64,000 bases of DNA from DASZIT01 sp035948855. GTDB taxonomy: Bacteria > Actinomycetota > Acidimicrobiia > Acidimicrobiales > RAAP-2. The position numbers and the translations under genes are program-made. The notes under the pieces are model-generated. The model did not search any database. It saw nothing but the letters and a program-made list of their open reading frames with translations, and was not told the DNA's origin. The stretch covers positions 38,880-102,879 of the forward strand of contig DASZIT010000052.1 of assembly GCA_035948855.1 (NCBI GenBank), written 5' to 3'. Position 1 is the stretch's first letter; each line of letters opens with the position of its first letter. This document shows positions 9,076 through 16,970 of this stretch, one piece after another.

Positions 9076-9741
9076 GTGGCGGACGACCGAGCGGTGGAGT
9101 GGCTGGTCTTCGACCTCGGCGAGACCCTGGTCGACGAAACGGAGAATTGGGGGCGGTGGGCCGATTACCTGGGTGTCCCCCGATTGACCTTCTTCGCCGT
9201 CCTGGGTTCGGTGATTGCCGATCGCCGGCCCCACGTCGACGTCTTCGGGTATTTCCGCCCCGGCTTCGACCTGGATACCGAGATCGTCAAGAAACTGGCG
9301 GCGGGGTACCCGTGGACGTTCGAGGAATCCGACCTCTACCCGGATGCGTTGCCGGCTCTGTTGGCGCTCAAGGCGTCCGGCTACCGGTTGGCCGTGGTCG
9401 GGAACCAGACCGCGTCGGCTTCCCGGTTCATGGCGAAGCTTCCGGTGGAGCTGACCGCCACCTCAGACGAGTGGGGGGTCGCGAAACCTGACCCGGCGTT
9501 CTTTGCCCGAATGAAGCACGAACTCGGCGCCCCGGCCAACCGCATCGCCTATGTCGGCGATCGGGTCGACAACGACGTCTTGCCGGCCCACCGGGCCGGG
9601 ATGGTGGCGGTGCACCTGAGGCGGGGGCCGTGGGGCATCATCCACGCGGGTTGGGCCGAGGCGCCCGAGGCGGATATTCGCCTCGATTCGCTGTCGGAGT
9701 TGAAGGGGGCACTGACGACGTTCCGGCCAGCGCTACCCTGA
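9076..9741 (+). CDS. HAD-superfamily hydrolase (phosphatase-like)
   Basis: A 221-residue haloacid-dehalogenase-type hydrolase. Motif I is LVFDLGETLVDE (about residues 9-20), with the nucleophile aspartate in FDLGET instead of the usual DxD. The second aspartate of DxDxT is therefore replaced by glycine, as in some HAD members that act on C-Cl bonds or have altered phosphatase activity. Motif II is VVGNQTAS, motif III the lysine in WGVAKPDPAFF, and motif IV YVGDRVDNDVLPA. The GTG start at 9076 is preceded by GGGAG. It lies alone between two small genes. Phosphatase activity is the default guess, but the motif I change weakens it. Confidence 0.8.
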   Translation: MADDRAVEWLVFDLGETLVDETENWGRWADYLGVPRLTFFAVLGSVIADRRPHVDVFGYFRPGFDLDTEIVKKLAAGYPWTFEESDLYPDALPALLALKASGYRLAVVGNQTASASRFMAKLPVELTATSDEWGVAKPDPAFFARMKHELGAPANRIAYVGDRVDNDVLPAHRAGMVAVHLRRGPWGIIHAGWAEAPEADIRLDSLSELKGALTTFRPALP

Positions 9742-9801
9742 CCGCCCGGAGGGCAGCTCGCCACCGACGACAGGCTTGCCCCCAGGTCGTAATGTCGCGG
9801 T

Positions 9802-10272
9802 GTGCGCGATTCCGTGACCGTCCATATCCAGGCTCCGCCCGAACGGGTCTGGGCGTTGGTGAGTGACATCACCAACACCGGCAAGTTCAGCCCGGAGACG
9901 TTTGAGGCCGAATGGCTCGATGGTGCCACCGGACCCGCGGTCGGGACTCGGTTTCGGGGTCACGTCCGTCGCAACGGGCGGGGCCCGGTGTACTGGACGC
10001 AGTGCAAGATCACCGTCTGCGAACCCGGCCGCGAGTTCGTCTTCGCCGTCGGGGGACCGGGAGGGAAGCCGGTCAATACCTGGGGCTACCGGTTCGAGCC
10101 GAGTGGGGACGGCACCGACGTCACCGAATCCTTCGAACTCACCGATACACCGGTGCTCCGGTTGTACTGGAAGCTGGCCGGGAAGGCCCGTGGCCGCACC
10201 AATGCGAAGGGAATGCGGACAACCCTCGAGCGGATCAGAGCGGTCGCCGAGGCCCCCGAGCCGGCCCAGTAG
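9802..10272 (+). CDS. SRPBCC family (START-like) protein
   Basis: The 156-residue product has the helix-grip layout of SRPBCC proteins: an opening VTVHIQAPPERVWALVSDI, a central beta-rich segment and a long C-terminal helix (GRTNAKGMRTTLERIRAV). Such proteins bind hydrophobic ligands or act as polyketide cyclase-like enzymes, and ligand identity cannot be predicted. The GTG at 9802 follows a TAATGT hexamer by six bases, so the transcript is probably leaderless. A second SRPBCC gene follows 78 bp downstream on the same strand, a pairing that recurs at 34.4-35.3 kb. Confidence 0.8.
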   Translation: MRDSVTVHIQAPPERVWALVSDITNTGKFSPETFEAEWLDGATGPAVGTRFRGHVRRNGRGPVYWTQCKITVCEPGREFVFAVGGPGGKPVNTWGYRFEPSGDGTDVTESFELTDTPVLRLYWKLAGKARGRTNAKGMRTTLERIRAVAEAPEPAQ

Positions 10273-10350
10273 GTCGATTCTCCCCCTCGCGGCGCGATCG
10301 GGCAGATCGGAGAGGTGGAGCCCTAATCTTGGAACCATGGGTCGAGCGAG

Positions 10351-10809
10351 ATGATCGTCGGCGAGGCGAGCGTCACCGTGACCGTGCCTCCCACCGGGGT
10401 CCTCGAATTCGTCCTGGATCTGGATCGGTACCGGCAGGCCGATCATAAGATCGGTCGAGTCGGCCGGGTGACGAGGGACGGCGACCGAGGCACCGCGGTG
10501 TTCTCCGGGCGGATCAAGGGAATGCCGGGGCCGAGCGGCACCTACCCGTTCACCATGACCCCGACCTCCCTCAAATTCGGATCGCCGATCGCCGGCCCGG
10601 CGGGCTGGTTCCTGAATTTCGAGGGGTCGTTCGAGTGCATCGAGACCCCAGAAGGGACTGTCGTGGTCCATCGCGAAGTCTTCGACTTCAAGCGTCCCTG
10701 GCAGTGGTTCCTCGACCCGCTGCTGCGCAAATGGCTCGAGAACGACACCACCGAAGAGATGGCCCGGTTCAAGGACCTCGTCGAGGGCGGCGCAACCCCG
10801 GGCTCCTGA
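10351..10809 (+). CDS. SRPBCC family protein, carbon monoxide dehydrogenase subunit G-like
   Basis: A 152-residue protein with the SRPBCC pattern: VTVTVPPTGVLEFVLDLDRYRQADHK at the N-terminus, a beta-sheet core ending FLNFEGSFECIE, and a C-terminal helix (WFLDPLLRKWLENDTTEEMARF). This form resembles the CoxG/polyketide-cyclase branch. The start is the ATG at 10351. It follows another SRPBCC gene by 78 bp and converges on the aldehyde dehydrogenase to the right. No catalytic residues or ligand can be assigned. Confidence 0.75.
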   Translation: MIVGEASVTVTVPPTGVLEFVLDLDRYRQADHKIGRVGRVTRDGDRGTAVFSGRIKGMPGPSGTYPFTMTPTSLKFGSPIAGPAGWFLNFEGSFECIETPEGTVVVHREVFDFKRPWQWFLDPLLRKWLENDTTEEMARFKDLVEGGATPGS

Positions 10810-10844
10810 TCCCCGGATGGCTGTGGCCTCCGACCGTGGTTAGG

Positions 10845-12233
10845 TCACGAAGTGGCCAGGAAGACGTTCTTGACGTCGCTGTAGGCATCCAACGCCTCCA
10901 GACCCAGCTCCCGGCCGAAACCGGACTGCTTCATCCCACCGAAGCTGGTCTGCACCCGGACCGAGCCGTTGGAGTTCACCGAGAGGTTCCCGGCGTCGAC
11001 GGCGCGGGCCATCCGCAGGGCTTTGGCCCCGTCACCGGTCCAGATGGACCCGGCCAACCCGTAGAGGGTGTCGTTGGCCAACCTCACCGCGTCAGCCTCG
11101 TCGTCGAAGGGAATCACCGCCACCACCGGACCGAAGATCTCCTCGCGGGCCAGGCGCCATTCCGGCTGGGCCGGGGCAACCACGGTCGGCGGGAACCAGA
11201 ACCCCGGACCGGCAGGCAGGCGGCCGATGGCGCATGGCACCACCGCCCCTCGATCAGGGTCACCCATGCCGGCCCCGAGAAACCCCGCCACCACCTCACG
11301 CCGACCGGCCGACGCCAGTGGCCCCATCTCGGTTTCGGGGTCAGTGGGGTCGCCCACCCGCCAGGCTTCGACGGCCTGGACGAACAGGGTCAGGAATCGG
11401 TCGAACACCGACCGTTCGACCAATATCCGGCTGCGGGCACAGCAGTCCTGGCCGGCGTTGCCGAAGACGCTGCCCGGCGCGGCCGCCGCCGCCCGCTCGA
11501 GGTCGGCGTCGGCGAACACGATGTTGGCCGATTTCCCTCCCAGCTCGAGAGTCACCCGCTTGATGGTCCCGGCCGCGGCCCGCATGACTTCCCGTCCGAC
11601 GGCCGTCGAGCCGGTGAACGCCACTTTCGCCACCTCGGGATGCTTGGCCAGCCGGGCTCCGACGGTCGGGCCGGCACCCACCACTACCTGGAGCACCCCC
11701 TCGGGGATACCGGCATCGAGCGCCAGTTCGGCCAGGCGCAGGGCGGAAAGCGGCGTCAGCTCCGCCGGTTTCACCACGATGGTGTTGCCGGTGGCGAGGG
11801 CGGGGCCGACCTTCCAGGAGGTAATGGCGGCCGGAAAGTTCCAGGGAATGATGGCGGCAACCACGCCCAGGGGCTCGTGGAAGGTGAGGTCGACTCCCCC
11901 GGCCACCGGGACGGTGGCGCCCCGGTGCTTGTCCACCGCGCCGGCGTAGAAGTGGAGCACCTCCGCGACCATGCCGACTTCCCCCCGGCTGTCGGTGATG
12001 GGCTTCCCGACGTTGGCCGTCTCGAGCTGAGCGAGTTCCTCGGCGTGGTCCTCGACCTCGGCGGCGAACCGTCGCATCACCCGGGCACGATCGGCCGGGG
12101 CCAGCGCCCGCCATGCCGGTCCGGCCTCCCGGGCCCGGGCCACCGCGCCATCGGTCTCCTCGATGCCGGCCATCGACACCGTGGCGATCACACTCTCCGT
12201 CGCCGGGTTGACCACCGCATACTTGTCGCTCAT
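10845..12233 (-). CDS. Aldehyde dehydrogenase (AldC/PuuC-like), probably for amine catabolism
   Basis: This 462-residue NAD-dependent ALDH carries PWNFPAAITSWKVGPALATG, the glycine motif TGSTAVG, the general-base glutamate in VTLELGGKSANIVFAD and the catalytic cysteine in NAGQDCCARSRIL. It ends with SFGGMKQSGFGRELG. The start at 12233 gives MSDKYAVVNPATE, the usual beginning. It lies divergently next to an SDR and a glutamine-synthetase-like enzyme. This is the gene set I recall around glnA4/aldC in mycobacteria, where the ALDH would oxidise a gamma-glutamyl aminoaldehyde or another aminoaldehyde. That pathway assignment is inferred from neighbours; betaine or aminobutyraldehyde dehydrogenase activity is also possible. 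Confidence 0.85.
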   Translation of the reverse strand: MSDKYAVVNPATESVIATVSMAGIEETDGAVARAREAGPAWRALAPADRARVMRRFAAEVEDHAEELAQLETANVGKPITDSRGEVGMVAEVLHFYAGAVDKHRGATVPVAGGVDLTFHEPLGVVAAIIPWNFPAAITSWKVGPALATGNTIVVKPAELTPLSALRLAELALDAGIPEGVLQVVVGAGPTVGARLAKHPEVAKVAFTGSTAVGREVMRAAAGTIKRVTLELGGKSANIVFADADLERAAAAAPGSVFGNAGQDCCARSRILVERSVFDRFLTLFVQAVEAWRVGDPTDPETEMGPLASAGRREVVAGFLGAGMGDPDRGAVVPCAIGRLPAGPGFWFPPTVVAPAQPEWRLAREEIFGPVVAVIPFDDEADAVRLANDTLYGLAGSIWTGDGAKALRMARAVDAGNLSVNSNGSVRVQTSFGGMKQSGFGRELGLEALDAYSDVKNVFLATS

Positions 12234-12363
12234 CCCCGCTCCGGAGTTCGGCGGGGTTCCGATGCGAGGGCTCCTCCCGGTACGGGCATGGCCCAGTATC
12301 CCATTCTCGACGGGGTGCCAGTAGCGTGCGGACCTACTATCCCTGCACATCACGGAGAACTCG

Positions 12364-13140
12364 ATGGCTCGTCTGGACGGCAAGGTTGCGGTGATCACCG
12401 GAGCCGGAAGCGGCATCGGCCGGATGGCGGCGCTCCTGTTTGCCGCCGAAGGGGCGAAGGTGGTGGTGGCCGATGTGGTGGGCGACCACGCCGAGTCGGT
12501 GACCGGCGAGATCGTCGCGGCCGGCGGCTCGGCGCTGGCCGTCACCGTCGACGTCTCGAACGAATCACAGGTGGATGCCATGGTGGCGGCGGCCGTCGAT
12601 GGCTACGGCGGGCTCCAGGTGCTGTTCAACAACGCCGGGATCTTCCCCGATGACGACGGTGGGGTCCTCGACACCCCGCCGGAAACCTGGCAGCGGGTGA
12701 TGGAGGTCAACCTGAAGGGGGTGTGGCTGGGTTGCCGGGCGGCGGTGCCGGCCATGCTGGCCTCCGGCGGCGGCTCCATCATCAACGTCGCCTCGTTCGT
12801 CGCCCTGATGGGAGCGGCCACCGCCCAGATCGCCTACACCGCTTCGAAGGGCGGCGTCCTGGCCATGACCCGGGAGCTGGCGGTGGAGTATGCCCGACAG
12901 GGGATCCGGGCCAACTCGCTCTGCCCGGGACCCATCGAGACCCCGTTGCTGGCCGAGCTGCTGGCCGACCCCGAACGCCGCCAGCGCCGTCTGGTCCACA
13001 TCCCGATCGGCCGTTTCGGCCGACCCGAAGAGATCGCCAAGGCGGCCCTGTTTCTGGCCTCCGACGACGCGTCCTTCATCACCGGATCGGCACTGGTGGT
13101 CGACGGTGGCATCACCGCCGCCTACGTGACACCCGAGTAG
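12364..13140 (+). CDS. Short-chain dehydrogenase/reductase
   Basis: The 258-residue classical SDR binds NAD(P) through TGAGSGIG (about residues 12-19) and has NNAG (about 87), the catalytic serine in NVASFVAL and YTASKGG with the active tyrosine and lysine. DV at about 38 after the second strand favours NAD over NADP. The start ATG is preceded by GGAG eight bases upstream. It is followed 38 bp later by the glutamine-synthetase gene on the same strand and faces an aldehyde dehydrogenase. The likely role is an oxidoreductase step in the same amine or alcohol catabolic route; the substrate is unknown. Confidence 0.88.
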   Translation: MARLDGKVAVITGAGSGIGRMAALLFAAEGAKVVVADVVGDHAESVTGEIVAAGGSALAVTVDVSNESQVDAMVAAAVDGYGGLQVLFNNAGIFPDDDGGVLDTPPETWQRVMEVNLKGVWLGCRAAVPAMLASGGGSIINVASFVALMGAATAQIAYTASKGGVLAMTRELAVEYARQGIRANSLCPGPIETPLLAELLADPERRQRRLVHIPIGRFGRPEEIAKAALFLASDDASFITGSALVVDGGITAAYVTPE

Positions 13141-13178
13141 GGCTGGACGGGCGGGCCAGCCTGGGTCAAAGTGCTGAG

Positions 13179-14546
13179 GTGCTGACCCTCGAAACCCTCC
13201 CCCGACAGATTCAATCGGGTGACATCCACACGGTGCTGGTGGCCTTCCCCGATCTCCAGGGACGTCCCGTCGGGAAGCGGGTCACCGCGCCGTTCTTCCT
13301 CGAGCACGTCATCGACCACGGGATCGAAGTCTGCGACTATCTGTTGGCCGTCGACGTGGACATGGAGCCGCTTCCCGGATACCGGTTCGCCAACTGGGAC
13401 AACGGCTACGGCGACCTGCACGCAGTCATCGACCCGCACACCGTCCGGACGATCCCCTGGCTCCCGGGCAGCGCGCTGGTCCTCTGTGACCTCTTGACCC
13501 TGGACGGCGAGCCGGTGGAAGTGTCGCCCCGCCGCATCCTCCAGCGACAACTCGAGCGGGCGGCGGAGCGCGGGCTGGAGATCAAGTGCGCCACCGAGCT
13601 CGAGTTCTATCTCTTCCTCGACACCTACGCGGAGGCGACGGCCAAGCACTGGCAGGGGATCATTCCGCATGCCGACACCATCGAGGACTACCAGCTGCTG
13701 CAGACATCCCGGGTCGAGCCGATCATCGGCCAGATCCGCAATCAGATGCTGACCGCCGGCATCCCCATCGAGTTCTCCAAGGGAGAGGCCGGGACCGGAC
13801 AGCACGAGATCAACATCACCTACGGCGGCGCCCTGGAGGTCGCCGACCGCCACCTGGTGTTCAAGAACGGGGTGAAGGAGATCGCCTCCCAGCACGGCCG
13901 GGCCGCCACCTTCATGGCCAAGTGGTCGATGGCCCACGCCGGTTCGTCGTGCCACCTCCACACCAGCCTGTGGGACGCAACCTCGGGTGCCCCGCTGATG
14001 GCCCCGGCCGATGACCGCACCACCTCCTCGGGGTTCTCGAAGGTCGGCGAGCAATTTCTCGCCGGGCAGCTCCACAGCGCCGGCCAGCTGGCCTGGTGCT
14101 TCGCTCCCTACGTCAACTCGTACCGACGGTATGTCCCCGACTCGTGGGCGCCGACCGCCATCGTCTGGGGAGAGGACAACCGCACCTGCGGATTCCGGGC
14201 GGTGGGCACCGGGCCCGGGCGACGGATCGAGAGCCGGGTTCCGGGGGCGGACGTGAACCCCTACATCGCCCTGGCCGGGTCGATCGCCGCCGGGTTGTGG
14301 GGCGTCGAGCACGAGCTCGAGCTCGAACCCGCCTTCGAGGGCAACGCCTATGCCGCGCCCGAGGTCACCCGGCTCCCGTCGACCTTGCCGGAAGCCATCG
14401 ACAAGCTGGCCTCCAGCGAAGTGGCGTTGGAGGCCTTCGGCCCGGACGTCCATCACCACCTGCTCAACACCGCCCGCCAGGAGTGGAGGAAGGCCAATAC
14501 GGTGGTCACCGACTGGGAGCTGGCCCGCAACTTCGAGCGCATCTGA
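13179..14546 (+). CDS. Glutamine synthetase family protein (GlnA4/gamma-glutamylamine synthetase-like)
   Basis: The 455-residue ligase joins glutamate to ammonia or an amine with ATP. Family signatures include the metal site ATELEFYLF, the ATP/glutamate segment EAGTGQHEINITYGG, SSCHLHTSLW, and the glutamate-binding NRTCGFRAVG...RIESRVPG. It lacks the strict tyrosine adenylylation motif of housekeeping GlnA and is of the shorter GlnA3/GlnA4 type, some of which make gamma-glutamyl polyamines or gamma-glutamylethanolamide. The GTG at 13179 is the chosen start; no good ribosome site is present, and the gap to the SDR stop suggests co-transcription. With the neighbouring ALDH and SDR this looks like amine assimilation rather than ammonium fixation (inference). 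The PuuD-like amidase expected in such sets is not in the window. Confidence 0.82.
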   Translation: MLTLETLPRQIQSGDIHTVLVAFPDLQGRPVGKRVTAPFFLEHVIDHGIEVCDYLLAVDVDMEPLPGYRFANWDNGYGDLHAVIDPHTVRTIPWLPGSALVLCDLLTLDGEPVEVSPRRILQRQLERAAERGLEIKCATELEFYLFLDTYAEATAKHWQGIIPHADTIEDYQLLQTSRVEPIIGQIRNQMLTAGIPIEFSKGEAGTGQHEINITYGGALEVADRHLVFKNGVKEIASQHGRAATFMAKWSMAHAGSSCHLHTSLWDATSGAPLMAPADDRTTSSGFSKVGEQFLAGQLHSAGQLAWCFAPYVNSYRRYVPDSWAPTAIVWGEDNRTCGFRAVGTGPGRRIESRVPGADVNPYIALAGSIAAGLWGVEHELELEPAFEGNAYAAPEVTRLPSTLPEAIDKLASSEVALEAFGPDVHHHLLNTARQEWRKANTVVTDWELARNFERI

Positions 14547-14590
14547 GGGTGCTCCCGGGCTCAATCCGAAGCCGGACCGGCCCGTACCCC

Positions 14591-14619
14591 TTGACGAACC
14601 CCATCCGTCCTGCCACCAT
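14591..14619 (+). promoter_or_regulatory. Candidate promoter of the leuA leader
   Basis: TTGACG at 14591-14596 is a five-of-six match to the -35 consensus. CACCAT lies 17 bp downstream at 14614-14619 and is preceded by TGC. Transcription would begin near 14626, just before the leader peptide start. The -10 match is weak and the resulting leader would be nearly leaderless, so this is only a candidate. Confidence 0.35.
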
Positions 14620-14629
14620 GAAAGGCACT

Positions 14630-14668
14630 ATGTATTGCACCTCGACCTCGGACCTCCTTCTCACCTGA
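14630..14668 (+). CDS. leuL: Leucine leader peptide of the leuA attenuator
   Basis: A 12-codon open frame reads MYCTSTSDLLLT and stops at 14666-14668. It has AAAGG five bases before the ATG at 14630 and three consecutive leucine codons (CTC, CTT, CTC) just before the stop. An in-frame ATG at 14618 would extend it to 16 codons. Position (about 140 bp before leuA), the leucine run and the hairpin with a T-tract that follows match a classical amino-acid attenuator, in which ribosome stalling at Leu codons decides whether the terminator forms. The peptide itself has no expected function. Confidence 0.75.
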   Translation: MYCTSTSDLLLT

Positions 14669-14698
14669 CGGCGAGCGCCCCATCGCGTTCGTCCGCAA

Positions 14699-14730
14699 CC
14701 TCCTGAGCCGAAAAGGCCAGGGGGTTTTTT
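14699..14730 (+). terminator. Rho-independent attenuator before leuA
   Basis: CCTCCTG (14699-14705) pairs with CAGGGGG (14718-14724) and GCC (14707-14709) with GGC (14715-14717). The A at 14706 bulges and a GAAAA loop closes the hairpin. Six T follow at 14725-14730. The hairpin lies between the leucine leader peptide stop and leuA, so it should act as a transcription attenuator relieved when leucyl-tRNA is scarce. Confidence 0.8.
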
Positions 14731-14810
14731 GATGGGCCTATGCCGACCGTGCCAACGGTCGGGAGAGACGGAATCCGAGGATCGCCGAGCACAGGAAGCA
14801 AGGGAGCAAC

Positions 14811-16571
14811 GTGAGTACCGACCAGCCGAAGACGAAGACCGCGGAAGCCACCAGCCGGGCCGGACACCGTCTCGAGCTTCCCTGCGACGTTTCCCCCATG
14901 CCGTTCCGCCTGTACCGGCCGTACCTCCCCCTGCAGCTGGCCGACCGCACCTGGCCCGACCAACGCTTTACCCAGGCCCCCCGCTGGGCCAGCGTCGACC
15001 TGCGGGACGGCAACCAGGCACTGGTCGACCCGATGGACTCGGAGCGGAAGCTGAAGCTGTTCAACGCCTTGGTGGAGATCGGCTTCAAGGAGATCGAGGT
15101 CGGGTTCCCGTCGGCCTCGCAAACCGACTTCGACTTCCAGCGCGAGATCATCGACGGGGACCTGATCCCCGACGACGTGGACATTCAGGTCCTGGTCCAA
15201 TGCCGGGAGGATCTGATCGAACGCACCTTCGAGTCGCTGGGGGGTGCCCGGCGGGCCATCGTCCACTTCTACAATTCGACATCCGAGCTGCAGCGTAGGG
15301 TGGTCTTCGGCCTCGATCGGGCCGGGATCATCGACATCGCGGTCAACGCCGCCCGGCTCTGCCGGAAGTTCGAGTCGACCGTCCCGGGGACCCAGATCCG
15401 GTACGAGTATTCGCCCGAGAGCTTCACCGGGACCGAGCCGGAGTTCGCCATCGAGATCTGCGAAGCGGTGATGGATGTGATCGAGCCGACCCCGGAGCGA
15501 CCGATCATCCTCAACCTTCCCGCCACCGTGGAGATGTACACGCCCAACGTCTACGCCGATGTCATCGAATGGTTCGGCCGCACCATCAAGAACCGCGATT
15601 CGGTGATCCTCAGCCTGCATCCGCACAACGACCGGGGCACCGCGGTGGCGGCCGCCGAGCTGGCCGTCCTGGCCGGCGCCGACCGGGTGGAGGGGACGTT
15701 GTTCGGCAACGGTGAGCGCACCGGGAACGTCGATGTGGTCACCCTGGCCATGAACCTGTTCTCCCAGGGAATCGATCCGGCCCTCGACTTCAGCGACATC
15801 GAGAAGGTTCGGCGGGTGGCCGAGGACGCCACCCGGATGCCCGTACACCCCCGCCACCCCTATGCCGGCGACCTGGTGTACACCGCGTTCTCGGGATCCC
15901 ACCAGGACGCCATCAAGAAAGGGTTCGCCGCCATCGGCGACGACTATCAGCAGTGGGAAGTGCCGTATCTGCCCATCGATCCGAAACACACCGGGCGCAC
16001 CTACGAGGCCATCATCCAGATCAACAGCCAGTCGGGAAAGGGGGGCGTCGCCTACGTCATGGACGCCGAGCACGGACTCGACCTCCCTCGAAATCTCCAG
16101 GTGGAATTCTCCAAGAAGGTGCAGGCGATCACCGAGACCAGCGGCACCGTCATCCGGCCCGGCGAGATGTGGGACGTGTTCTCCCAGACCTATCTCCCCG
16201 ACGATGCCGGGGTGCGGCTGATCGGCAGCGAGGTCACCACCGGCGGGAAGCGGACGACGGTCACCGCCCAACTGCTGGTCGACGGGCAGCCCCGTACGGT
16301 GCTCGGCGAAGGGAACGGGCCGATCGATGCGCTGGTCAGCGGTCTTCGCCGGGAGCTGGGTGTCGAGTTCGAGGTGAGGGACTACCGGGAGCACGCCCTG
16401 ACTTCCGGGAGCGAGGCGTCGGCGGTGGCCTACGTGGAGGCCGAGGGCCCGGACGGATCGACCTGGTGGGGGGTGGGGATGGACTCGAGCATCCTCGATG
16501 CCTCGCTCGGAGCGGTGGTCAGCGCGGCCAACCAGGTGATGCCCAAGCAGTCCCCGCCCCCATCCGGCTGA
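14811..16571 (+). CDS. leuA: 2-isopropylmalate synthase
   Basis: The 586-residue enzyme condenses acetyl-CoA with 2-oxoisovalerate in the first committed step of leucine synthesis. The catalytic barrel opens with the metal-binding SVDLRDGNQALVDPMD (about residue 61) and holds the LSLHPHNDRGTA metal-histidine motif and the LFGNGERTGNVD motif. The C-terminal region (about residue 440 on) is the regulatory domain that binds leucine. Length and the DRTWPDQRF opening match the long actinobacterial form. The GTG start at 14811 has AGGGAG four bases upstream. It is regulated by the leucine leader and attenuator immediately upstream and probably also by feedback inhibition, as in the family. Confidence 0.96.
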   Translation: MSTDQPKTKTAEATSRAGHRLELPCDVSPMPFRLYRPYLPLQLADRTWPDQRFTQAPRWASVDLRDGNQALVDPMDSERKLKLFNALVEIGFKEIEVGFPSASQTDFDFQREIIDGDLIPDDVDIQVLVQCREDLIERTFESLGGARRAIVHFYNSTSELQRRVVFGLDRAGIIDIAVNAARLCRKFESTVPGTQIRYEYSPESFTGTEPEFAIEICEAVMDVIEPTPERPIILNLPATVEMYTPNVYADVIEWFGRTIKNRDSVILSLHPHNDRGTAVAAAELAVLAGADRVEGTLFGNGERTGNVDVVTLAMNLFSQGIDPALDFSDIEKVRRVAEDATRMPVHPRHPYAGDLVYTAFSGSHQDAIKKGFAAIGDDYQQWEVPYLPIDPKHTGRTYEAIIQINSQSGKGGVAYVMDAEHGLDLPRNLQVEFSKKVQAITETSGTVIRPGEMWDVFSQTYLPDDAGVRLIGSEVTTGGKRTTVTAQLLVDGQPRTVLGEGNGPIDALVSGLRRELGVEFEVRDYREHALTSGSEASAVAYVEAEGPDGSTWWGVGMDSSILDASLGAVVSAANQVMPKQSPPPSG

Positions 16572-16608
16572 CCGCCGACGTCGCGGGTATCGACGGTACG
16601 CTCCGCGG

Positions 16609-16917
16609 GTGGGACTCTTCGCGGTGACCACGGTCTTCGGGCCGAATTGGAACCCCTCGCTCTCACGCCGGGAGCAGCGCGGCTGGGATGGGCATGCAAC
16701 GTTCATGGACGGACTGGTCGACGCCGGCTTCGTGTTCCTGGGTGGCCCGATCGGGGACAGTGACCGGAACCTGCTGGTGGTCGAGGCCGACGACGAGCAC
16801 GAGATCGAGACGCGGATGGGCGAAGACCCCTGGGCATCGATGGGGTTGCTCCGCCTCGGGTCGATCGAGCCTTGGACGATCTGGCTCGACGGCCGGAAAC
16901 GCAGGCCCAGCCGCTGA
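16609..16917 (+). CDS. YCII-related small protein
   Basis: A 102-residue protein with the YCII ferredoxin-like fold pattern: GHATFMDGLVDAGFVFLGGPIGD in the first half, a LLVVEADDEHEIE strand and turn, then a DPWASMGLLRLGSIEPWTIWL end. Such domains are often small enzymes or stand-alone proteins of unknown substrate. The GTG start at 16609 follows a TACGCT hexamer by six bases, suggesting leaderless transcription, and lies 37 bp after the leuA stop. Function is not assigned. Confidence 0.75.
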   Translation: MGLFAVTTVFGPNWNPSLSRREQRGWDGHATFMDGLVDAGFVFLGGPIGDSDRNLLVVEADDEHEIETRMGEDPWASMGLLRLGSIEPWTIWLDGRKRRPSR

Positions 16918-16970
16918 CTCGGCACACGGCCATCTCGCCGTGCCGCGCCCCATGTGTGACGATGGGGCGC

